Source: Chitinophaga pinensis (GTDB lineage Bacteria; Bacteroidota; Bacteroidia; 2-12-FULL-35-15). Taken from it: a stretch of DNA of 47,470 nucleotides. Position 1 is the first letter of the stretch. Every line of letters begins with the position of its first letter. Position numbers and translations under genes: made by a program. The notes under the pieces were generated by a model. That model did not search any database and was not told the origin of the DNA. It worked only from the letters and a program-made list of their open reading frames with translations. Positions 33,787 to 41,935 of this stretch are shown here, piece by piece. The stretch spans positions 1-47,470 of the forward strand of contig CAMCUO010000019.1 in assembly GCA_945879015.1 (NCBI GenBank), written 5' to 3'.

Positions 33787-36700
33787 CTAACGAATCACCA
33801 ATTTTCTAGTCATCACTTCTTTCCCTGATTTAAAATTCACAAAATAAACCCCGCTCCGTAAATGTGATAAATCTACCTCAATGCTTTCCGCTGTTAAACT
33901 TTTGAATTCGTGATGATAAACACTTTTTCCTAAAACATCCACTATTTCAATTTTACCATCTTCTTTGGAAGTCAAATTAATATCTATGTTCACATGTCCA
34001 TCGGTTGGATTCGGATAAACGTTAAAGGAAGTGTTTTCTGTTAAACTATAATCGTTAACATCACTCGTTAATCCAACAGTAAACTGCTGATAGATTTGTC
34101 CACCACAATCAGTAGGATAAGTTTTAATGATGGATGATGGAGTAACTTTTCTTAATCGCAAATAACCACTTCCTTGAGAAGGATTTGCCCAGAAATACAA
34201 TCCATCTTCACCGTTATCTGTTAACTCAATTGTATAGCATCCATTTGCAAGCGCTACTGTATCCTTATAAACGGTGTTTGCAGTTAATGTTGCACCATTT
34301 CTGGAAACAATAATATTTCCTAAATCATCTTTCAATGTATATTGATCTTCCCAAGGATAATTATTTGTTTTAAATTCAATCACAAATTGCGGAATCATAA
34401 CTGCAGGATAAGTATACTTATTTACCTTCTCGTTATTATTTGCATATTGATCCACGCCTCCATTTGGATTACTTATTGTTACTGTAAAATCTGTTGCTCC
34501 CATCGCCCAATTAAATGTTCCAAGAGTAACCGTTGCAATTTCCATAAATGGCAAACTGCCTGTCCAAGTATAAACCGATGGAGTTGCTCCATTCATTCCG
34601 TAAGTAATTGTTAAGGATGTTAATGTTGTTGAACCAGTATTTTTTATTCTAATAGTTGGAGCTGTACAAACCGGATTATAACGTGTCCACATTTGATCTT
34701 TACTTGGCGATAAAATATCTTCAATTGCTGCATCCAAAGTAAAATTCGGAGCGCTGTAACTTACCAGCTGATCTTCTATCTGATAATAATCCCAACCACC
34801 TGTATGAACATAAGCTTGTACATCATGATCTAAATTTACTGTTGTACCAGGAGTTGTAAATGGTGTAAGTTCAAAATCATAAGTCCATACTTCTGCACCC
34901 GGACACCAGTTTGCTCTATCGTATACCCAAGTTCCTCCTTGCGGATACAATGGATTTACATCACAGTTATCTCTCCAAACTAATTTCGAAAATTGTTGTA
35001 CTCCATTCACTTTAAAGTAATGTGTTTTTGCACAAAACTCTGCACAGTTTTCTGGAGTATCCATTCCATGACCAGTAATACGCGATTTCCAACGAGTAGA
35101 AAATCCTGTAACAGGAATATTTCTATTCAATGCAGGTAAATAATTATCAATTGGATCTGCTCCATTACCATAATTAAAACCTCCGTTCCATAAATTTTGA
35201 ATTCCAACAACATCTCTTGGAGGAGTTCCTTCTATCATCAAAAATTCCACTTTCAAAAGTTCTTGCCAATTTCCTGCTTCTAAATGAACACTATCGGCAA
35301 GCAATGTTCTGTAATCACTCACGTCAAATGTCCATGTCCAACCGCTTCCCAGACTCAATCCATTTCCATACGGTGTGATGTATCGCGCTAATTCATAACG
35401 AATCACTTGTGGGAACTTTTTATACCATTGGTAATAAACTAAATCAATTGTACTATCAGGAGTAACGAAAGTTGAATCGGTTGCAACTCCGTTCGCATCG
35501 TACACGTAATTATTATAATATGCTGGCCAAACAATTAATGTATCAACAGCAACTCCTGGATTACTAACAGAATCGGTATAGGTAATAATTTGTATTGGAG
35601 CATTCATTGTTGAATCAACAATTAAAGTTGAATCAATTACAGTTGTAAAAATACCTTGTTCGAAAGTAATGTTCGGACGTAAAGTTGTTTGAGCAAAATT
35701 GCTGATTAGTTCTGATGGAGTTCTCAAAGGGTTGTCGACACTAATCAAACTTGCAGCAGGATGAGCACCCGGAGCAGCATCAACAAAAGTGGAATAATTC
35801 CCATCGTTGCACTGATAATACAAAGCAAGATTTGCATAATTAGGATGAGTTGCATCAATTTGTTTATTCATGTATGCAGCAATTGTACTTGCATTCAACT
35901 CTACATTAAAAACAGAAAACTCATCTATTTTACCGGCATAGGTTTGTGAGCCGCCCCAATTTCCTCTTCCGATTTTAAATTTAGAAATGCCTTGCATCGA
36001 TTTTACTTTTGCTGTTCCACTATGCCAAAGTACTCCATTCAAATAAACTTTCATTGAACCAGTCGCCACATTTTTTGTAAAAGTCCAATGATTCCACTGT
36101 CCTTCTATTTCAGATGTTATTGCTGCTTTATTAATTCTATCATACGATGTTCCGCCATAACCTGCATCCCAATAAACGTTACTATCGCTCCATGGTAAAT
36201 GACTGTTCAACATTCTTCTGTCTAATGAATCTACTGCTTCAAATGCTGTTCCATCCATTGGTTGCGCAGGTGCACCAAAACACCAGAATGCTACCGTTAC
36301 AAATGAATCGATAGACACTAAATTAGAATTCATTGGCACATCTACATAACCATAAGTACCGAACGATGCAACCCTATCTGCTCCAGCATTAGTTAATCCA
36401 GCATTAAAAGTAGTAGTACTTGCTGCAACAAGATTATCCATTGCAGTTGCCATATTTTCATACGTAATTTCTATTAAGAGATTTGAAATTCCATCCCAAT
36501 TAAATGGAGTAGTTAATTGTAAACTGTTCCAACCCAAAGTGGTGAATTGTGTATTTTGTGAATACACTGATGTAAAACCAGAATTGTTAAAAGTAGCTTG
36601 TGTTAAGGAATCTAGACCAACAGCTTTAATATTGATTTTCATATTTTGCATTTGTGCTCCTAGAGTTTGCAAATAAAATTGCAGTCCAGTAATATTTCCA

Positions 36701-37224
36701 GCACTCATACCAGCAGCAGAAATCTCAGCTGCTTTCCATAAATATTGAGTTCGTGAAACAGGGGCAGAAGTTCCAAAAGGAAAAATATCACTTGTACTAC
36801 CAGCACCAATTCCAAAAGTATTTAGTGAAGTTGTATCCGCATGAACAGCATTGTATTGCCAATATGCATTGTAAGAATAAGAAGGAGAATTCATATACAT
36901 AATGCTGTCAGGAGATGTACCATTTACAGTATATATCGGCTGATTCACTAACGTGGAATCCAACAAACCAGTATGGTCATATAAATAAGTATAAGTTAAA
37001 TAATCCCATTCACCGCAAGCAGGAGTTTGAGCAGGATTACATTTCAAAGTATACTTCATTAATATTTTTTCGAAGCGGGTTGTATCCGATGGAAAAACAA
37101 ACCAGGCATTTTGCGGAGTTCCAAAAGCAAATGTTTGAACAACAATTGTATCACCAGGATTTGCAAATGAATCCGATACATTTAATACTAAAACCGAAGC
37201 TAAAAGAAAGAGTAATTTTTTCAT
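33787..37224 (-). CDS. Secreted LamG and PNGase F-like protein with T9SS type A sorting domain
   Basis: 1145 aa. Signal peptide 1-21. The mature N-terminus (DTIVVQTFAFGTPQNAWFVF, CGEWDYLTYTYLYDHTG) and a region about 540-800 (ELARYITPYGNGLSLG, WTFDVSDYRTLLADSVHLEA, NWQELLKVEFLMIEGTPPRD, NCAEFCAKTHYFKVNG, YDRANWCPGAEV) resemble the two halves of peptide-N-glycosidase F-type enzymes. Between them sits a LamG/concanavalin-like domain (about 300-450: WNHWTFTKNVATGSMKVYLN, FKIGRGNWGG, DEFSVFNVELN). A CARDB-like region follows, then a type A sorting domain (about 1068-1145: FNVYPNPTDGHVNIDINL, SGVYFVNF). It may remove or bind N-glycans of host or algal glycoproteins at the cell surface. Catalytic residues could not be assigned by eye. 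Confidence 0.85.
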   Translation of the reverse strand: MKKLLFLLASVLVLNVSDSFANPGDTIVVQTFAFGTPQNAWFVFPSDTTRFEKILMKYTLKCNPAQTPACGEWDYLTYTYLYDHTGLLDSTLVNQPIYTVNGTSPDSIMYMNSPSYSYNAYWQYNAVHADTTSLNTFGIGAGSTSDIFPFGTSAPVSRTQYLWKAAEISAAGMSAGNITGLQFYLQTLGAQMQNMKINIKAVGLDSLTQATFNNSGFTSVYSQNTQFTTLGWNSLQLTTPFNWDGISNLLIEITYENMATAMDNLVAASTTTFNAGLTNAGADRVASFGTYGYVDVPMNSNLVSIDSFVTVAFWCFGAPAQPMDGTAFEAVDSLDRRMLNSHLPWSDSNVYWDAGYGGTSYDRINKAAITSEIEGQWNHWTFTKNVATGSMKVYLNGVLWHSGTAKVKSMQGISKFKIGRGNWGGSQTYAGKIDEFSVFNVELNASTIAAYMNKQIDATHPNYANLALYYQCNDGNYSTFVDAAPGAHPAASLISVDNPLRTPSELISNFAQTTLRPNITFEQGIFTTVIDSTLIVDSTMNAPIQIITYTDSVSNPGVAVDTLIVWPAYYNNYVYDANGVATDSTFVTPDSTIDLVYYQWYKKFPQVIRYELARYITPYGNGLSLGSGWTWTFDVSDYRTLLADSVHLEAGNWQELLKVEFLMIEGTPPRDVVGIQNLWNGGFNYGNGADPIDNYLPALNRNIPVTGFSTRWKSRITGHGMDTPENCAEFCAKTHYFKVNGVQQFSKLVWRDNCDVNPLYPQGGTWVYDRANWCPGAEVWTYDFELTPFTTPGTTVNLDHDVQAYVHTGGWDYYQIEDQLVSYSAPNFTLDAAIEDILSPSKDQMWTRYNPVCTAPTIRIKNTGSTTLTSLTITYGMNGATPSVYTWTGSLPFMEIATVTLGTFNWAMGATDFTVTISNPNGGVDQYANNNEKVNKYTYPAVMIPQFVIEFKTNNYPWEDQYTLKDDLGNIIVSRNGATLTANTVYKDTVALANGCYTIELTDNGEDGLYFWANPSQGSGYLRLRKVTPSSIIKTYPTDCGGQIYQQFTVGLTSDVNDYSLTENTSFNVYPNPTDGHVNIDINLTSKEDGKIEIVDVLGKSVYHHEFKSLTAESIEVDLSHLRSGVYFVNFKSGKEVMTRKLVIR

Positions 37225-37700
37225 TATAATAGGTTTAAAAATTTAATAAAAACGAAAATAAGGAAAAGAGTGGAGATGGGCAATGTAAAGAGAAGAATTT
37301 TCGCAGTAATTGATGAGAATGGAATAAGTGGCTAAAATCAGGAATAAGTGGTAGGCAATTGCCCAGCGCCCCTCGACTCCGCTCGGGATGACCGACCATT
37401 GGTCGCGCTCTTGTTGACAAAGCTCAGTGTTGACGTCAGTCTGAGTGGATTCGACTGTGCTAAACATAAACTCGGTCGAAGACAATTATCCAAACAATTC
37501 ACACAAAACATACGAAGTAATCGAATGGGCTTAAAACTAACATTTGTCTCTGCTTTTATTTATCTGATTTAATTAATTATTTAAACATTTTATTAAGTGC
37601 ATTTTTTTCATTATCTTGCTCCTGGATAAAATTATTGAATAAAACAAAAGCTATTAATCTTTAGCAATTGTTTTCTAAATTAAACCTAAAGCAATTTAAG
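37225..37700. other. Intergenic spacer with degenerate repeats, no gene seen
   Basis: Divergent spacer between two large T9SS cargo genes. It contains a GGAATAAGTGG direct repeat (near 37319 and 37341) and a CCTCGACTCCGCTCGGGATG element at 37371-37390, the reverse of a GTCATCCCGAGCGGAGTCGAGG-type repeat common in Bacteroidota, followed by decayed copies up to about 37480. ORFs across it in both directions are composed of the repeat and are not credible genes. Confidence 0.6.
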
Positions 37701-40700
37701 ATGAAACAAAAATTACTTCTAGCAGTCTTTCTATTTGTAAGTATCTATAATTCTTACGGACAAGGTAACGATCCTTCTTCAAAAATCAACATTATTGAAA
37801 ATAAAGGCCAATGGAATTCAGATATTAATTTCATGGCTAAAATTGGAGGAGGAAATGTTTGGTTTCAAAACAACAGTTTCACCTTCGAATTTTTCAACCA
37901 AGAAGATATTCACAACCTTCATCAAGCAACACACGGAAAATATACTCCATCAGCAAGTGACAAAATAAGACAACATGCATATTCATTAAATTTCTTGAAT
38001 GCCAATGCTGATGTAAAAATGAAGTCGAGCGACAAGGTAGATTTTTATCACAACTATTACATAGGAAATGATAAAAGCAAGTGGGCGACCAAAGTGAAAT
38101 TATTTGCTGAGGTTGAGTATGGCAATCTTTACAATGGCGTTGATGTTAGAGTTGGAACATCTGATGATGGATATTTTAAATATGATTTTATTGTACATGC
38201 AGGTGCTGATGCATCTCAAATAAAATGGTCATATAACGGAATTGATCCTCAACTAAAAAACAATAAAATAATTTTAAATTCGAATGCTGGAGAAATCATA
38301 GAGTCCTTACCAGAAGTATATCAATGGATTAATGGAGAGAAAAAATTAGTTGAGTGTAAAATTTTGTTAAACAACAAAATTGTAAGTTTAAATTTCCCTA
38401 ATGGTTATAATACAAACTACGATTTAATTATTGATCCAACATTAATTTTTTCTACCTACACTGGCTCCACAGCTGATAACTGGGGATACACAGCGACAAA
38501 TGACAGTCTAGGAAATGCTTATGGTGGTGGAGTTGTTTTTAGTGCTGGATTTCCAGTTTCGGTTGGCGCCTTCGATAATACTTTTAGTGGTGGAGGATCA
38601 GTTACAGATATAGGTTTAATAAAATATTCTCCCAATGGTGTAAGTAGATTATTTGCTACTTATCTGGGAGGAACAGGAGCTGAATCTCCACATAGTTTGA
38701 TTGTAGATAGCCAGGATAACATTATTATTTATGGAACTACCTCTTCTGCTAATTTTCCTACTTCAGCTGGTTGTTATGACAATACCTTTAATGGTGGTAC
38801 TAGTGTTACGATGGACGGTTACATTTCTTATTCTGCAGGAGTAGATATTTTTGTTACTAAACTTAGTTCAACAGGCGCTAGTTTACTAGGTTCTACTTTT
38901 TTTGGTGGTACAGCAAACGAGGGATTTAATAATGTAGCTACTTTGTATTACAATTATGGTGATGAAGCCAGAGGTGAAGTAATTGTTGATGACAACGATA
39001 ATATTATTGTTGCTTCTTGTACACAGTCATCCAATTTCCCCACAACAGTTGGAGCCCTATCAGTAGCTTTACAAGGAACACAAGATGGTGTTGCCTTTCA
39101 GTTAAGCCCCAACTGTGCAACTTTAGCTTGGTCAACTTATTTAGGCGGTTTGAGCACAGATGCTGCCTATGGTGTAAAGAAGAATCCTATTAATGGTAAT
39201 GTATATGTTTGTGGTGGAACAAGAAGTGCTAACTTTCCTACTTTGCCCGGAACTATTAAGCCTTTAGCAGGTGGAGGAACTGCAGATGGCTTTGTCATAG
39301 CACTAAATGCATCTAATGCATCTATAGTAACAGGAAGTTATTTAGGAACTGCCGGTTATGATCAAGCTTATGCTATTCAAATTGATAGTGATGGGGATGT
39401 TTATTTGATGGGACAATCAACAGGTAGCTATCCTGTTGTAGGGACTGTTTATAGTAATCCTGGCTCATCTCAATTTATACATAAAATAAATCCTGCATTA
39501 ACAAGTACACTTTGGTCAACTGTAATTGGAAGTGGTTCATCAGCAACAATTAATATTTCACCTGTAGCTTTTCTGGTCGACTATTGCAAAAACATTTATA
39601 TATCTGGCTGGGGTGGATCGATTAATGCCGGTTACGGAAATGGAAGTACGACAGGTATGCCTATTACTGCAGGAGCATATGATGTTACTACAGACGGAAG
39701 TGATTTTTATTGCATGGTTTTAGAACGTAATGCAGCATCTTTATTGTACGGAACTTTTTTTGGTGGTAGCGGTGCAGAACATGTGGATGGCGGCACCAGC
39801 CGATTTGATAATAATGGAACCATCTATCAAGCTGTTTGTGCTGGATGCGGTGGATCCAGTGCTTTCCCAACTACACCGGGAGTTTGGTCAAACACAAACG
39901 CCAGTTCCAATTGTAATTTAGGTTTATTTAAAATGGAATTTAATTACAATGGAATTATTGCAGATGCAACTGCTGCTCCAAATATTATTGCTTGCGACCC
40001 ACCTTATGATGTTAATTTTGTCGGTTCAATTGCGGGCGTTCAGCATTATTGGGATTTTGGTGATGGCTCACCCACTTCAAATATTATGAGTCCAATTCAT
40101 ACGTATACTGGATTAGGAATTTTTACTGTAATGTATGTCGCTATTGATTCATCTACTTGCAACATTGCAGATACCGTTTATTTAACGGTTGAAATATTAG
40201 CTGCTGAAGTTTTTTCTACAACATTAAATATTCCACCTTACGATCCATGTGTGGATAGTGTTTTTACTGTTAATTTAGAATTTACAGGAACCGGAGCCGA
40301 TTCATTGTATTGGAACATGGGTGATGGAACTACTTTTATTGATGATACATTAATAAACTATTCTTATATCACTGAAGGCACTTATGTCATTACTCTAACA
40401 GCTTGGGATTTCACCTGTAACAATACTGCGACCATTACTGACACCATCTCTTTCAACAGTTCGTTTTTAACCGCAGTAGCTACTGCTGCGCCAAATATTA
40501 TAGCCTGTGATCCACCTTATGATGTGAATTTCACAGGAGCAACAACACCTCAGCATTATTGGGACTTTGGTGATGGCTCTCCAATTGATACTTCCGGCAG
40601 TCCTATACATACCTATACTGGATTAGGAACTTTTACAGTGATGTATGTCGCCATAGATTCATCAACCTGCAACATTGCTGATACTGTTTATTTATCTGTG

Positions 40701-41795
40701 CAGATTTTAGCTGCAGAAATATTTTCCACCACTTTAAATATTCCTCCTTATGATCCATGTGTGGATAGTGTTTTTAATGTGAACTTAGAATTTACAGGAA
40801 CTGGAGCTGATTCATTGTATTGGAGCATGGGTGATGGAACAACTTTTATCAATGATACGATGATAAATTATTCCTACCTCACAGATGGAACTTATATTAT
40901 TTCATTAACCGCCTGGGATTTTGCTTGTGGCAATACCGCTACAATCACAGATACCATTTTCTTTAACAGTTCTATATTAACAGCAACGGCTGAAGCTTCA
41001 CCTAACATTATACAATGTGATCCGCCTTTTATTGCAAACTTCACTGGCTCTTCTACTCCTCAACATTATTGGAATTTTGGTGATGGTTCTCTGGATTCAA
41101 CTTCTATATTGCAAAATCCGGATCATACTTATACTACCATTGGAAATTACACCGTAATGTATGTTGCTATTGATTCAAGTACATGTAATATTACTGATAC
41201 TGTTTTCTTAACGGTACAAGTACTCGAACAGGAAATTTTCTCTGCAACTTTTTCGAGCATTCCACCACAACCTTGTAAGGATACAGTATATGTGAATATT
41301 AATTTTACAGGAACAGGTGCCGATTCACTTATTTGGAATATGGGTGATGGAATAACTTTTATTAATGATACTACCGTTTCCTATTTTTATACAACACCTG
41401 GAACGTATACTGTTTCTTTAACGGCATTCGATAACACTTGTAATAATGTTGGAACGATCAATCAAACCATTACAGTGGATGAACAAGCATTACAAGGAGC
41501 TACACTTATTCCAAATATTTTTACACCGAATAATGATGGCGAAAACGACCGATTCCAATTGCTCTTTTCAGCCGCACCAGGTGTAAATCCCGCCCAATAC
41601 TATGAAGAATATTCGATGCAAATATTTAACAGATGGGGAAAGAAAATTTTTGAATCTAATTCCGATAGTTGGGATGGAAGAATTGATGGGAAAGATGCCA
41701 ATGATGGAGTATACTTTTATTTAATAACCTATAAAGAGATTTGTGTTGATGAAGAAACAACTGTTGCAAAAGGACACGTAACTATTTTGAGATAA
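37701..41795 (+). CDS. Large SBBP-repeat/PKD surface protein with T9SS type B sorting domain
   Basis: 1364 aa from ATG 37701, where the signal peptide begins (MKQKLLLAVFLFVSIYNSYG); the longer frame adds 11 polar residues. Order: DUF7948-type N-terminal domain (IIENKGQWNSDINFMAK, FYHNYYIGNDKSKWATKVK), a beta-propeller-like block of SBBP repeats (ATYLGGTGAESPHSLIVDSQ, DNIIIYGTTSSANFPT, STYLGGLSTDAAYGV and so on), then three tandem copies of a two-PKD module (HYWDFGDGSP, NMGDGTTF motifs), and a type B sorting domain (PNIFTPNNDGENDRFQLLF, IFNRWGKKIFESN, SWDGRIDGKDANDGVYFYL). It should be displayed on the cell surface by the T9SS. Propeller and PKD stalks are typical of adhesins and polymer-binding proteins. 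It has no adjacent PorP/SprF-like gene. Confidence 0.9.
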   Translation: MKQKLLLAVFLFVSIYNSYGQGNDPSSKINIIENKGQWNSDINFMAKIGGGNVWFQNNSFTFEFFNQEDIHNLHQATHGKYTPSASDKIRQHAYSLNFLNANADVKMKSSDKVDFYHNYYIGNDKSKWATKVKLFAEVEYGNLYNGVDVRVGTSDDGYFKYDFIVHAGADASQIKWSYNGIDPQLKNNKIILNSNAGEIIESLPEVYQWINGEKKLVECKILLNNKIVSLNFPNGYNTNYDLIIDPTLIFSTYTGSTADNWGYTATNDSLGNAYGGGVVFSAGFPVSVGAFDNTFSGGGSVTDIGLIKYSPNGVSRLFATYLGGTGAESPHSLIVDSQDNIIIYGTTSSANFPTSAGCYDNTFNGGTSVTMDGYISYSAGVDIFVTKLSSTGASLLGSTFFGGTANEGFNNVATLYYNYGDEARGEVIVDDNDNIIVASCTQSSNFPTTVGALSVALQGTQDGVAFQLSPNCATLAWSTYLGGLSTDAAYGVKKNPINGNVYVCGGTRSANFPTLPGTIKPLAGGGTADGFVIALNASNASIVTGSYLGTAGYDQAYAIQIDSDGDVYLMGQSTGSYPVVGTVYSNPGSSQFIHKINPALTSTLWSTVIGSGSSATINISPVAFLVDYCKNIYISGWGGSINAGYGNGSTTGMPITAGAYDVTTDGSDFYCMVLERNAASLLYGTFFGGSGAEHVDGGTSRFDNNGTIYQAVCAGCGGSSAFPTTPGVWSNTNASSNCNLGLFKMEFNYNGIIADATAAPNIIACDPPYDVNFVGSIAGVQHYWDFGDGSPTSNIMSPIHTYTGLGIFTVMYVAIDSSTCNIADTVYLTVEILAAEVFSTTLNIPPYDPCVDSVFTVNLEFTGTGADSLYWNMGDGTTFIDDTLINYSYITEGTYVITLTAWDFTCNNTATITDTISFNSSFLTAVATAAPNIIACDPPYDVNFTGATTPQHYWDFGDGSPIDTSGSPIHTYTGLGTFTVMYVAIDSSTCNIADTVYLSVQILAAEIFSTTLNIPPYDPCVDSVFNVNLEFTGTGADSLYWSMGDGTTFINDTMINYSYLTDGTYIISLTAWDFACGNTATITDTIFFNSSILTATAEASPNIIQCDPPFIANFTGSSTPQHYWNFGDGSLDSTSILQNPDHTYTTIGNYTVMYVAIDSSTCNITDTVFLTVQVLEQEIFSATFSSIPPQPCKDTVYVNINFTGTGADSLIWNMGDGITFINDTTVSYFYTTPGTYTVSLTAFDNTCNNVGTINQTITVDEQALQGATLIPNIFTPNNDGENDRFQLLFSAAPGVNPAQYYEEYSMQIFNRWGKKIFESNSDSWDGRIDGKDANDGVYFYLITYKEICVDEETTVAKGHVTILR
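39966..41490 (+). repeat. Three tandem ~510-bp copies of a double PKD module
   Basis: Copies begin near 39966, 40479 and 40989 (CCAAATATT landmarks at 39978 and 40491, spaced 513 bp; the equivalent in copy three 510 bp later). Copies one and two are nearly identical over long blocks at the DNA level (e.g. CCATGTGTGGATAGTGTTTT), whereas copy three is more diverged, showing a relatively recent duplication inside an open frame. Confidence 0.9.
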
Positions 41796-41820
41796 TACAG
41801 CAAAAGAAATATTCTTAAAT

Positions 41821-41854
41821 AAAAAAGAGTCTCGTTATTTCGAGACTCTTTTTT
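41821..41854. terminator. Bidirectional terminator
   Basis: Perfect stem AAAAAAGAGTCTCG (41821-41834) / CGAGACTCTTTTTT (41841-41854) with a TTATTT loop. Its own A/T ends provide T-runs on both strands, so it can stop the plus-strand cargo gene and transcripts arriving from the minus-strand peptidase gene. Confidence 0.92.
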
Positions 41855-41930
41855 ATTGTTCGTCCGCTACAGCGTCTATAAAATCTTCAACACTGGCAGC
41901 ATTTTGGCTTGTTTAAAATTACTTTGCCAT
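41853..41930 (-). pseudogene. N-terminal remnant of a DUF1801-type gene
   Basis: Minus-strand reading from ATG at 41930 gives MAK, a stop, a short shifted VIL-like stretch, then TSQNAASVEDFIDAVADEQ before a stop adjoining the terminator. The phrase VEDFIDAVADEQ is close to the usual start of DUF1801 (YdhG-like) proteins, which read like MAK...SVxDFIxAVxDExKRKD. Two small indels break the frame and everything after residue ~26 is missing. Family match is from memory. Confidence 0.45.
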
Positions 41931-41935
41931 TGAAT

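Noticed and set aside
37235..37572. Three ORFs (two minus, one plus) of 61-80 codons in the spacer between T9SS cargo genes
   Set aside because: They are built from the GTCATCCCGAGCGGAGTCGAGG-type repeat and neighbouring debris; similar false ORFs arise wherever the repeat occurs.
39688..39921. Short ORFs on both strands inside the SBBP-repeat region
   Set aside because: Out-of-frame shadows within a single intact large gene.
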